DNA of 64,000 nucleotides from Malania oleifera (Eukaryota; Streptophyta; Magnoliopsida; Santalales; Ximeniaceae): positions 50,421,457 through 50,485,456 of the forward strand of contig NC_080420.1 in the NCBI RefSeq assembly GCF_029873635.1, given 5' to 3'. Positions within the stretch are counted from its first letter, which is position 1; every line of letters begins with the position of its first letter. The notes below the pieces were generated by a model. It made no database searches. It had not been told where the DNA came from and was given only the letters and a program-made list of their open reading frames with translations. This document shows, one piece after another, positions 11,358 to 22,091 of this stretch. The translations under genes and the position numbers were made by a program.

Positions 11358-13338
11358 TGTTGGAATTGGTGTATTCCCAATAAGGGGGGTGAATTGGATA
11401 TTTAGAAGTTTTCTTTCCTTGGTCGACTAACCAGCAACAATATTTCACAAACCTAGGATCAATCTAGAACATATATGAAATAAGCCGATAAATAGAATTG
11501 TAATTAATTTGTTCCAAGTAAATCAAATAAGCATGCACATTATAGTAAAGCGAATAAAGTAAAGATGACACTAGATGTGTTATCGAGGTTCGGAAAATGT
11601 GCTTACGTCTCCGCCTTGGCTCGCAAGCCCGAGGATTACCACTAATACTCACTTAACGGGTGGAGCGACACCAAATACAACACCAGCTCAAATTACCAGG
11701 GCTGACCTTAACCTTTATAACCAATCCTTACGGGCTGGATTAACACCCTTTAGGCAACGCCTGGAATACAACAAATAATGAAATACAAATTTTGTGTACA
11801 ATAAGCGTGCTTCTCTAATAAGCAGATTTGTATCAATATAACCAATGCACTTCAATACGATAGGATTTATAAGCTTGGTGAAGATAATATTACAACTCTC
11901 AAGATAATGCAAATATTGCAATCAAAGTGTGAGAGTGTATATGTAGGGATCTTTGAATGAGAATGACAATATCAATGACAACATGCAATATCAAAGATCT
12001 TGAAACACACAATCAAAATCTTGAAAATGATTTTCAAAAGTCAAGCACCCGAGATGTTTTGAAAACAACTTGTCAAAAAATATTTTCTTCAAAATACAAG
12101 ACAAGCTCTTGAGTCTTACAATAAGAGTGCAAAGAATCACAAACTTATGAAGGTTTCCCCACAAAATAAATTTATGGATTAAATCACAGGGGGAAAACTT
12201 TTGGCTTACTCTCACTAAAATCACAAAATCAATCAGCACAAATGAGAGTGTAAGCTTATAGTGGCAGTGTAGGTTATCTCAAAATAATCTCACCAAGGTT
12301 GTTTTTGCAAAGGAATGAGAATGGGGGGAGTATGTAAGCTTGAATGTAAAAGTAGGGCTGAAGGAGTTTCAGAGGATATTTTTGATAATCAAAGTCTTAA
12401 TCAGTCCCTAATTTTTGCAAATGAACGTATATATAGCCTTTGATAAAAATATACCCATTGGGACACAAAGGGAATTATTAAAAATGTTTAATCAATTTTT
12501 AACCTCAATTTCCCTTAATTACCTACGGTAAAAATGTGGCAACCCGAGAGTTTTGGTCGCCCTATCCTTAGGGCCAGTTGCCCAAACAGACACAGATAGA
12601 AAAGTTACATTTTCAAGTTCGGGTGCTCAAGGGAAAGTTCGGGTGGTCAGGCCAAGGCGATTTTCCAAAAGATCGAGGTTTGGTCGACCGGTGCACAGTC
12701 CGGTTTGTCAAACTCCATAATTCAGTTGACCGAGCCTATTTTGAACTAAACGTTCAGTCGGCCGAGGATGGTAAAACATGTCAACTTTTATGCTCAATCG
12801 ACCATGAATAGTACATTCAATTTGGACCGGTCACCCGAGCCAAGTCAATTCATTGACTTTTTACCTATTCGGTCGACCAAGACGTTTTTAAGGCGCTGAG
12901 TTTGGTCGGCCGAAGCCCTTTAAAACTTCAAGTTAGGTCCTATTTTTGCTTAAATTTTACCCCTATTTGCATAGATATGACTTGTGAGTTAAAGGAGATT
13001 TGTCATGAGGTGCTTAGGGACCAAGACTTGTGATCCCTAAGGTCATTCTATGGTCTTTTGAGCTTATGCATCCTATCATGCATGTAATGTAATTATTACA
13101 AACCATATTATTATAGACCAACAAAATTAAATGCAAATACAATTGACAATAGTGGTCTTCATTCCCTTTACTTCTTCAAACGCCATCATATGGTGTGAGC
13201 ATTGTGTTCCTTATGGCATCAACTATATCTTTACCATCCATGCGTGCTAAGAATGGACCTGAGCAAAAACTCAAGGCATTGGTAAGATACAAAGCTATCT
13301 GTAATTATCAAAACGGGATTTGACCTATAAGGTCAACA
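11358..13338 (-). mobile_element. Solo LTR (X-related family), minus orientation
   Basis: On the minus strand it reads TGTTGACCTTATAGG...ACACCAATTCCAACA, a TG...CA-bounded LTR of 1981 bp. The flanks AAGGA (11353-11357) and AAGAA (13339-13343) are a target-site duplication with one mismatch. The copia-4 coiled-coil reading resumes on the far side. It shares its layout with the X LTRs at 14669-30481: a 'tttgat..tgac' start, a 'gtctgtaataat' stretch, GGTCGACC boxes, and a 'caattcaccccc' end. No internal region, so it is a solo LTR left by recombination. Confidence 0.85.
12425..12915 (-). promoter_or_regulatory. GGTCGACCGA box cluster and TATA in the solo LTR
   Basis: Between about 12540 and 12910 there are roughly ten GGTCGACC-like palindromes (TTGGTCGACCGG at 12680, TTCGGTCGACCAAG at 12868, TCGGCCGA variants). 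Toward the transcription start on the minus strand a TATATATA motif lies at about 12429-12436. Confidence 0.6.
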
Positions 13339-13790
13339 AAGAAGCTTATTGAAAAAGCTCAAAAAGACCATGAATGCTTTCAAAAAGAAGTAGGAAATTT
13401 GAAAGCTCAAATTGAAAATGTTTTGAAAGAAAACACTTGCTTGAAAAAGAAAAATAAAGATCATGGCAAAATCATAATAGGAAAAAAAAATTAAATTCTT
13501 GGGAGTTAAGAAAAATGATTTTTACAAAAAAGAATTTTAAAACCTCTTATAAGTCACATGGTTATGCTTCATCAAGCAAAAATAATGCAAACAAGTCAAA
13601 ACCTTCTCACACAAACAAAATTTGTTTATATTGTGAAAGAAAGTGTCATATTCGATATTTTTGTCCTTATAGAGGAGATAGAGGCAAATAAAGGAAGATG
13701 AAATGGGTAGTGAAGAAAATCAACTCATTGGAACCCAAGCAAGAATGGCTACCAAAAGGAAACGCGTGATTTTTGAATGTTTGTTTCCTT
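13339..13790 (+). pseudogene. Copia-4 gag, second part with second zinc knuckle
   Basis: Coiled-coil-like sequence (KLIEKAQKDHECFQKEVGNL) continues from before the solo LTR. A stop-containing stretch then leads to a second CX2CX4HX4C knuckle, CLYCERKCHIRYFC, at 13622-13663, and a basic tail ending KQEWLPKGNA. In related elements protease follows here. In this copy no DSG motif or any pol block follows, which makes copia-4 a gag-only, non-autonomous element. Confidence 0.75.
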
Positions 13791-13974
13791 AGGACCTAGG
13801 ATTAGGAAATAGGTAGATTTGACTACACCTAGGTAAAAATGAAAAGGGAATATGATGTACTTAAAGTATTAAAATCCCAGATTATGCATCTTAAAGTGTT
13901 TAAATACTTTGCTGGGAATTTTTAGAAGTTCATGCCAATGTTGATGAAGTTCAAAATTAAACCAATATGATGCT

Positions 13975-14020
<46 letters not shown>

Positions 14021-14668
14021 CCTCATTTGATTGGTTTTTTTAGTTTTGAAATATTGGCTATTGTTTATGGGACGATATAGCATGTGCTCAAAGCTTGTTC
14101 TATAGGAATAAAATTTATGAGTAAGTAAATTGAAAAACCTTGTTTTTCTCATATGAATTACTAAGGTTTGAATATAAGTTCAAAAGCATGCTATGATAGG
14201 TTAATCCATCTCTTATGGAAAAGAGATGTGTTCCTTAGTCACATAAGTTGTTTTGATAAAAATATGCTTTAGTTTGGATACATAGTTAGAATATCTAAAA
14301 CATAATATTCTTAAAATTGAATTTTAGTAGAAATTATCATAACAACAAATGGTATTCTAAAATGAAACATTTATTTGTGATATCATATATTTGAAGAATA
14401 CCTTTCCAAATAGTGGCAAATTAGGAAAACATGTCTCCTATTTTCAAAGAGCATTGTCAAATAAAGCCAAGTTTACATCTACATTCTCTTTACAAAGTTG
14501 GTTGAACACATTTACCCTGCTTAAATTACAAGCATGGATATTTTGTGCTTATTTTGAAAATGTCCATTCTTGAATGATCATTGAATGATTGATCCAACAT
14601 CAAGTGGTAATAAACCTTAGAAATCATCATTCATTAGTAAGTAAGGAAGCCAATCTGGGCATTTCAAA
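13791..14668 (+). other. Noncoding internal DNA of copia-4
   Basis: AT-rich, many stops in every frame. (AT)n microsatellite at 13979-14019. No pol similarity recognised. It ends at the TCAAA target duplication of the next insertion. Confidence 0.6.
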
Positions 14669-14934
14669 TGTTATAGTTGACTCACTCTAAAAATGAGTAG
14701 CTCGAAGCTATCCCCAAGTATAGGAGTTCAGTTGTGTAATAATTAGCCCAAGGGCTAGATCATCTCCTTAGGGAATGCAGTTTAATTCCAAACGTTGTGC
14801 AAATCCAAAAGAAATTAAGAAAAGACAAGTTACTGAACACAGTTCATGTAGTGACCCGAGAGAAATTATGGTATTTTAAATAATAACAAAGAGAGATAAA
14901 ATAAAAATGGAAATAGAAACAGAAGGAGGCAGCA

Positions 14935-15199
14935 GACTTCGTCGACGAACTCAAAATTGCACTTTGGGAGTAATAATTGAGGAATTTAATCAAGAACTCG
15001 TCGACGAATATAGGGGATTTGTCGATGAGAATAACACAGGGTCTCATTGATGAGGGTATGTATCGTCGACGAGAAAATACCGAGAAATTTTTGGGCGACT
15101 CTGAATTTCGTCGATGAAGGGGAGAGTTCATTGACGAATTTCCCGTTGACCTCGTTGATGAAGTGACGTGGCTCATCGACGAAGCTCAGTGTATAAATA
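14935..15199 (+). promoter_or_regulatory. TCGTCGACGA box cluster and TATA box, 5' LTR
   Basis: About nine exact or decayed palindromes, for example TTCGTCGACGAACT at 14938, CTCGTCGACGAATA at 14998, TCGTCGACGAGA at 15063, and CATCGACGAAG near 15174. TATAAATA is at 15192-15199. Decayed copies mostly differ by C-to-T or G-to-A. Confidence 0.75.
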
Positions 15200-15831
15200 G
15201 GGTCAATTTTCATTTTTGGCCAAAATCTTGTGCAAACATCTCTCTTTCTCTCTCCTCTACGACCCTCCTACCTTCTCTCTATGATCTCGGGCCGGATTCT
15301 TTCTGGTTCGACGATCTGAAGCCACCACGACGCTCCTGACGAAGTTCTCTGCAAGTTTGCCGGAGCAGATCGTCGGTGGGGCTGAGTTGGAAACCATCCC
15401 AAATCCAAGGTAAAGCTTTCTACTCAATATTTGGTTATTTGACAGTTGTAGAAAGTGATGTATGGGTAGAAATACTGAACTTTAGTTCTGGGGAATGTTG
15501 TTTTCAGGGTGCTGAACGGGGAACCCTGCGGGTGCGAGGCTGTTTGTTTTATGGGCTTTTCAAGACTCAGGTAAGGGGATAAACTAAGCTAGTATTTTAT
15601 GAAAAGTATGTATAATATTGTAGAATTTGATTTCAGGGAAATAAATATATTTATATATGATTTATATTTGTGAAAATACTGTTGAAAATGATGGTATGTT
15701 AAATATACGAAAAACCTGTTTAGTGTGGCATGAGTAGAAATTGTTATGAAATACTGTTTTTTAGGAATATGTTAATGATACGAATTTTTATAATGAAAAC
15801 CAACGTATGAGCTGAGATTTTTATATATATT

Positions 15832-16090
15832 AGCCGGTGTACGGGCCGAGCTATGTGTATAATTTGTCAGCGTACGGGCCAAGTTATGGAAATAATTTGC
15901 CAGCGTACGGGTTGTGCTATGGATATGTTTGCCGGCGTACGGGCCGAGCTATGTATATGATTTGTTGGAGTACAAGCTGAGCTATGGATATGTTTACTGG
16001 CGTATGATCGAGCTATGAATATGATTCACCGGCGTATGGGTTGAGTTATGGTAAAATGTGAAATACCGACGTATAGGCCGATGATTTTCA
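15832..16090 (+). repeat. ~32-bp tandem repeats in 5' LTR
   Basis: Seven to eight units around GGCGTACGGGCCGAGCTATG with AT-rich spacers. The 3' LTR has about five and a half units (23130-23320), so the array contracted or expanded between the two LTRs. Confidence 0.85.
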
Positions 16091-17075
16091 TGATATACGT
16101 ATATATGCAAAATGATATGATTGATTTGATAAGTAATGATATGAATTATCCATGTATCACAGTTTCAGTATATGTTATATGATATCAGAACTTGGTTGGC
16201 TTGATCTAGGCTAGCACTTGCACGGTACCGCTGCTATGTGTCCATGGTCATCATGATCATGATATTTGTGTTAACGCCGCTATACGGAGTGGTATGAGAT
16301 TGGATGGTCGATGTGGTTTTTAAGAAGTGTGTGAGCGCCCCTGGTGTACGGACCAGGTCTGGCAGACCCATCGGACTTACATACTATACTTTTGACTTGG
16401 CAGTGGTCGACCAACCATTGTCAGGTCCCGCCTTCGGTCCACACAATCCAGTCATGTAGGGGTAATACATGACAACAGTCAGCTAACCTACCAAGATTAT
16501 TTTCTTATTATGTTATGCGAGATGAATTATATTTATGAAAATTGTGTATATTTCAACAATGATTTGAAAATATATGTTTCTCAGATATGATATAGACAGT
16601 TATATTGATATGTTTATATATGATTTTATATAGAACACAAAAATACTCATGTTGCCACACACTAGTGTTAGTTTATTTCCCTTACTGAGAGGTGTCTCAC
16701 CCCAAATTTCATAAACATTTCAAGAGCCCCTGATAGGAGAGCGGGTAAAGCCCTGCTAGTCTAGTACGGTTGATCTGCCCTCTCTGAAGGGTAAGTTTTG
16801 GCGGGAACGGTTGGATTTTGTGAAAATGTCCCTAGATTTTCTTTTTGGGATGTATAAACTTAATTATAGTAGATGTTGTAACTCTGGTATTGTGATGGAT
16901 GATTCTGTATTTATGATATTATGATTGCATGTTTCCTGCTGCTTAGGCTTCCGTTATGTGTTCTAATGTATCTTTGGTACCCACAGGTCCATGTGGATTA
17001 TGATCTACTAAGCTTTGTGATATTGTATTATATTATGAAAAAAAAATGTGAAAATTAAGCAGGTCGTCACAGTTT

Positions 17076-17088
17076 GGTATTAGAGCCT
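17076..17088 (+). other. Primer-binding site of Tekay-2
   Basis: TGGTATTAGAGCC, three bases after the LTR. It differs by one C-to-T change from the initiator methionine tRNA complement. Confidence 0.85.
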
Positions 17089-17372
17089 AGGTTGCTAGGT
17101 TCTGTAGAATTTAGAATGTAGCAGAAATAATACCAGAGTATAGGAAATGATTTAAGATTGTTCTACAGTCTAGAGGCAGGACTTCTGTGGTAGTTTCTGT
17201 GTTCTCCTAGGGTGACGATTTCAAGAAATCCATACTAAGCTATTTTCGGGTTGCATTCCTAGAATGTAGGACTGGGGATTAGAAATAAGTTGAGAGTGTT
17301 GAGATAAGAGGTTAGGTTAAGCGGGTAAATTATGAGGATAGGATTTCTAAGTTACATTTGTTATTTTTCAGG

Positions 17373-18770
17373 ATGGATCTAGGAGGAAGTAGTGCCCATG
17401 CGAGTGGCAATGATGGAGCAGGGCCATCAGGTGCAGCTGGTATCGACTCTGACGCGGTATTACGTAGTATGGCTCAGTAGGTTATGGTTGAGATCGCTAG
17501 GAGCTCAAGGGAGCAGAGTGGTCTATAAGTTGGCCATGGGTGCACTATCGAGAAGTTCACGAAGATGAATCCTCCGGCCTTTTCGGGAGGAGTCGTTTAT
17601 GCAGCCACTGAGAACTGGATGCAGGAGATTGAGAAAGTCTTGGCTATATTGCAGTGTACTGAGGAACAGAGGGTCCTTTTCGCTACCTGTAGACTGACAG
17701 GAGAGGTTGAGAGATGGTGGACTGTGGTGAGACTGTTAAAGTAGTAGAGGGCGACTCCAATAGCCATGACATGGGATCGGTTTAAAGAATTGTTCTTCGA
17801 TAGATATTTTCCAGCTACTGTCAGGGAGGCTAAAGTAGAAGATTTATTGAGTCTGAAGCAGGGACAGCTATCTATCCAGCAGTATGTGGCATGTTTCATT
17901 GAGCTCTCTCGTTTCACCCTGTATATTGTTCTTGATGAAGTGAAGAAGGCGAGGTAGTTTGAGAGAGGCTTGAGGCGAAGTATATTCAAGCAAGTGGTGG
18001 TGTTGCGGATCTAGGATTTTGCTGAACTAGTCGATAAGGTAGCCTTGGCAGAGATTGGTGAGCGTTTCGATGTAGAGGAGCAAGGACAGAGGAAGAGATC
18101 TGCATCTATATGCTACCAGTAGGGTCCTAGATAGAACCAGTGGAGGAGAGGTAATCATGACAGAGGGCGGAGGCAAGATACTGGAGGTCATGAGGTTTAG
18201 GTGGTGCAGGGTCCTCCAGTCTGTCAGACTTGTGGTAGGAAGCATTAGGGAGAGTGTAGAGCTGGTGGTGTGGTTTGCTATCACTGCGGTAGACGGCGAC
18301 ATATGGTACGAGACTGCCTTACACCACCAAATGCAGCTCCAGCTCCCAGACCATACTGGGGAGGTTATCAGGCACTACACGGGGGCTAGCAGAGGAATAC
18401 AGCTCCAGCCAGAGTGTTTGCACTGACGCCGAGTGACGCTGAGACAGCGGGTGACGTGGTCACAGGTATGGTTGTTATGCTTTCTTTTAAAGTTATTTCA
18501 TTGTTTGATTTAGGTGCCACACACTTGTGTGTGTCTTCTGGGTGCACTAGACTATGTAAGGTAAAAACACAGTTGTTGAATACTGAACTATTGGTATCTA
18601 CACCGACTGGGTCAGTAGTAAGGTGTAGCAGGGTGCTCCGAGGTTGTCCAGTTAATATTCAAAGGGAAATTCTGTCTACTGATCTGATAGTGCTAGATAT
18701 GCATGGATTCGATGTGATCTTCAGCATGGATTGGCTAATAGTTAATTTTGCTAGCATAGATTGCTGAGCA
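17373..18770 (+). pseudogene. Tekay-2 gag and protease
   Basis: The ATG at 17373 reads MDLGGSSAHASGND. The gag core includes TMxPPAFSGG-like and EVERWWTVV blocks (17560-17740) and FDRYFPATVREAKVEDLLSL (ORF 17766-17957). Paired cysteine motifs follow near 18220-18320 (CQTCGRKH, then CYHCGRRRHMVRDC-type across stops). The protease segment (18414-18767) contains LFDLGATHLCVS; the residue after the catalytic Asp is Leu instead of the usual Ser or Thr. At least nine in-frame stops, nearly all TAG. Gag packages the element RNA, and the protease would cleave the polyprotein. Neither can be made intact. Confidence 0.85.
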
Positions 18771-20330
18771 CGAGAAGTGATATTCATACCTCTGGGAAAA
18801 GCGAAATTTAGGTTTGTAGGATCACAGGTGCAATCCCCGCCGTAGCTAGTTTCAGCTATCCAGGCTAAGAGACTACTGCTGAGTGGTTGTTAGGGGTTTG
18901 TGGCAGTTGTGAAGGAGATGTCAGAGAATGAATTGAAATTTTCTAGCACACCTGTAGTAAAGGAATTTACAGATGTTTTCCCAGATGAGTTACCAGGCTT
19001 GCCACCTAATTGTGAGGTAGATTTTCCTATTGATCTACTTCCAAGTACATTGCCAATTTCCAAAGTACCTTACCGAATGACATTAGAAGAATTGGAAGAA
19101 TTGAAGAATCAGTTGTAAGATCTGCTTGATAAGGGTTTCATACGACCTAGTGTATTTCCATGGGGAGCTCCAATTTTATTTGTGAATAAGAAAGACAAGT
19201 CTATGAGGATATGTATAGACTTTAGTGAGATTAACAAAGTGACAAGCAAGAATAAATATCCTCTACCCCGTATAGATGATTTGTTTGACTAGCTTCAGGG
19301 TACACGGGTGTATTTGAAGATTGATTTTTAGATCCGGCTATCATCAAGTGACAGTGAAAGTAGAAGACGTCTCAAAGACGGCCTTCAGGACTAGTTACGG
19401 GCATTACGAGTTTCTTGTTATGCCATTTGGTTTGATGAACGCTCCTGCGATATTTATGGACTTGATGAACAGAGTCTTCTATCAATACCTAGACCAGTTC
19501 GTTGTTGCTTTTATTGATGATGTACTGGTCCATTCGAGAAGCCATGAGGAGCATGAGACACACTTGAGGTAGGTTCTGCAGACGCTACTGGAAAAGAAAT
19601 TGTACGTTAAGTTTAGTAAATGTGAATTCTGGCTTGATAAAGTCATGTTTTTGGGGCATGTTATATCTGGAGATGGTATTTTTGTGGATCCTAGTAAGAT
19701 TGAGGCGGTTGTGAATTGGGCTAGACCGAGGAATGTCCAGGAGATCAGGAGTTTCTTGGGGCTAGCTGGGTATTACCGCCATTTCGTTAAAGGATTCTCA
19801 GTGTTATCGAGGCCTTTGACTCGACTAACTAAGAAGAATGTTAGATTTGAGTGGGACGACAACTACAAGAAGAGTTTTCAAGAGTTGAAGCAAAGACTAA
19901 TCACAGTGCCGGTGTTGATCATCCTATTAGGGGTTGAGGGTTATACTATCTATAGTGATGCATTCTTGAGGGGACTTGGCTGTGTATTGATGCAACATGG
20001 CAGGGTGGTGGCGTATGCGTCTAGACAGTTGAAAGAATATGAAAAGAACTACTCTACTCATAATCTTGAGTTGGCTGAAGTTGTACACGCATTGATGATT
20101 TAGAGGTATTACCTGTATGGCGAGCGGTGTGAGATCTTTTCCGACCACAAGAGTTTGAAGTACTTTTTCATGTAGAAGGAATTAAATATGAGGCAAAGAA
20201 GGTGGTTGGAGCTAATTAAAGATTTCGATGGTACCATTAGTTATCACCCGAGGAAAGCAAACGTGGTAGCTGATGTGTTGACCAGGAAGTCCAGGAAATC
20301 AACATTGGCGGATATGGAGATCTAGTATTC
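18771..20330 (+). pseudogene. Tekay-2 reverse transcriptase and RNase H
   Basis: Starts with the [20 protein letters not shown] block (18960-19030) typical of the RT N-terminus. Then follow [23 protein letters not shown] near 19200, and the core ORF 19321-19572 with [15 protein letters not shown] and the catalytic FIDDVLVHS. The thumb and connection ORF 19600-20103 has [11 protein letters not shown] and GLAGYYRHF. RNase H has [16 protein letters not shown] and the [16 protein letters not shown] block. TAG stops interrupt at several places (for example 19291 and 20101), with a frameshift near 19325. Confidence 0.87.
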
Positions 20331-20334
20331 GATC

Positions 20335-21850
20335 ATGATGGATCTGGAGAGACACGACATTGAGTTAGTTGAGAGTGATTCTCAAGTTCACATTGCCAGT
20401 TTAGTGGTGCAGCCTACTCTACAGGAAAGAATTAAAGTTACTCAGAAAGAAGACCTAGAATTAGAAGAGGTGATGGATAGAGTACAGAATGGTCAGGGGG
20501 AGGAATTCAGTGCTGCAGATGATGGTGCTTCGCGGTTCCGTTCTAGATTATGTGTTCCTGCCAATATGGATAATAGAAAGACCATTCTCAATGAGGCTCA
20601 CAGAACTTTGTATACAGTTCATCCAGGTAGTACGAAGATGTACAGAGATTTGCGAGAGTCATACTGGTGGAGTGGTATGAAAAGAGAGATCGCTGAGTAT
20701 GTAGCCCAGTGTCTGACATGCTAGTAGGTAAAGGCTGAGCACCAGAGACCGACAGGACAGTTGCAGACATTATTTGTCCCAGAGTGGAAGTGGGACCATA
20801 TATCTATGGATTTTGTGACAGGACTGCCGATGACGTTACATAGTTGGAATGCCATTTGGGTGATTGTTGATCGTTTAACTAAGATCGCCCACTTTTTACC
20901 TATCAAGATCAGCTACTCCCTTAACCGTTTCGTAGAGATTTATATTTAGGAGATAGTTCATTCTCATGGGGTGCCCATATCGATTGTGTCAGATCGAGAC
21001 TTGCATTTTACGTCATGTTTTTGAAGGAGCTTGCAGGAAGCTCTAGGGTGTCGGTTATCGTTTAGCACGACATTCCATCCTCAGTTAGATGGGCAGACTG
21101 AGAGGACGATATAGATATTGGAGGATATGCTCCGAGCTTGTGTATTGGATCTTGGGGGTAGTTAGACTCAATTCATGCCATTGGTAGAGTTTGCATATAA
21201 TAACAGTTATCAGACCAGCATTGACATGACACCATTTGAAGATCTATACAATAGGAGATGTCGTTCTCCTTTATTTTGGGATGAAGTGGGTGAGCAGCGA
21301 CTAGTGGGGTTAGAGCTAGTACAACAAGCGTGTGATAAAGTTTGACTTATTAGAGATAGAATCAGTGCAGCTTAGAGCCGACAGAAAAGTTATGCTGATA
21401 ATCGCCGCAGGCATCTGGAATTTGATGTGGGTAATCATGTGTTTTTGAAGATAGCTCCGTTGAAAGGGGTTATAAGGTTCGAGAAGAAGGGTAAACTTAG
21501 TCCTAGGTTTATTGGTCCATTTGAGATTCTAGAGAAAGTAGGGTCGGTAGCGTACAGGCTAGCTTTTCCACCTATGTTGTCTAGAATCCACAACGTATTC
21601 CATGTATTTATGTTGAGGAAATACATCCTAGATCCTTCTGATATCGTCAGTTATGGTGAATTAGAGCTCAGTGATTCACTAGTGTATGAGGAGGTACCAG
21701 TACAAATTCTGGATAGGAAAGTACAAAAGTTACGTAATAAGGAGATTTCTTAGGTAAAAGTTTTGTGGAGGAATCATGTGATAGAAGATGCTTCTTGGGA
21801 GTCTGAGGAGTAGATGAAGCAGAAGTACCCATAACTATTTCAAGAAACTT
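20335..21850 (+). pseudogene. Tekay-2 integrase with C-terminal chromodomain
   Basis: The zinc-binding HHCC region reads HRTLYTVHPGSTKMYRDL ... CLTC (20605-20724). The core starts at [13 protein letters not shown] (20791), continues with SDRDLHFTS (20990), and the glutamate block GQTERTI (21095) closes the DDE set, although split by stops. The C-terminal ORF 21427-21753 includes GVIRFEKKGKLSPRFIGPFE, RIHNVFHVFMLRKYI and a chromodomain-like tail (YEEVPVQILDRKVQ, VLWRNHVIEDASWE, past a stop). Chromodomains in this group are thought to steer integration into heterochromatin. Confidence 0.87.
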
Positions 21851-22069
21851 AAGTAGTTAGGTAATATTTCTTTTGCAGGTACATGTAATGGTTTAATTAG
21901 TGTAGCATTTTAGTTTTAGGAGAATTTTTCTCTTGTATATGTTATCTCCCAGGACTCGAAATGTAACCATGGCATTCCTCCGCCATAAGTGAGGGTAAGT
22001 AATAAAATAAGTAGATCCTTTTCTTGTTAAGGGATGATGAGTTACGTGAACAGTAAATTTTGAGGATGA

Positions 22070-22091
22070 AATTTTAATAAGGAGGAGAGAA
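22070..22091 (+). other. Polypurine tract of Tekay-2
   Basis: AATAAGGAGGAGAGAA immediately before the 3' LTR; primes plus-strand DNA synthesis in this class of element. Confidence 0.85.

Larger units (their letters stand above)
14848..17072 (+). repeat. 5' LTR of Tekay-2
   Basis: 2225 bp. Begins TGTAGTGACCC and ends GGTCGTCACA. Contains the U3 boxes, TATAAATA, a ~32-bp tandem array, and a 3' part nearly identical to that of the 3' LTR. Confidence 0.93.

Noticed and set aside
13922..14152. ORF with an Ile-Tyr run
   Set aside because: Created by the (AT)n microsatellite.
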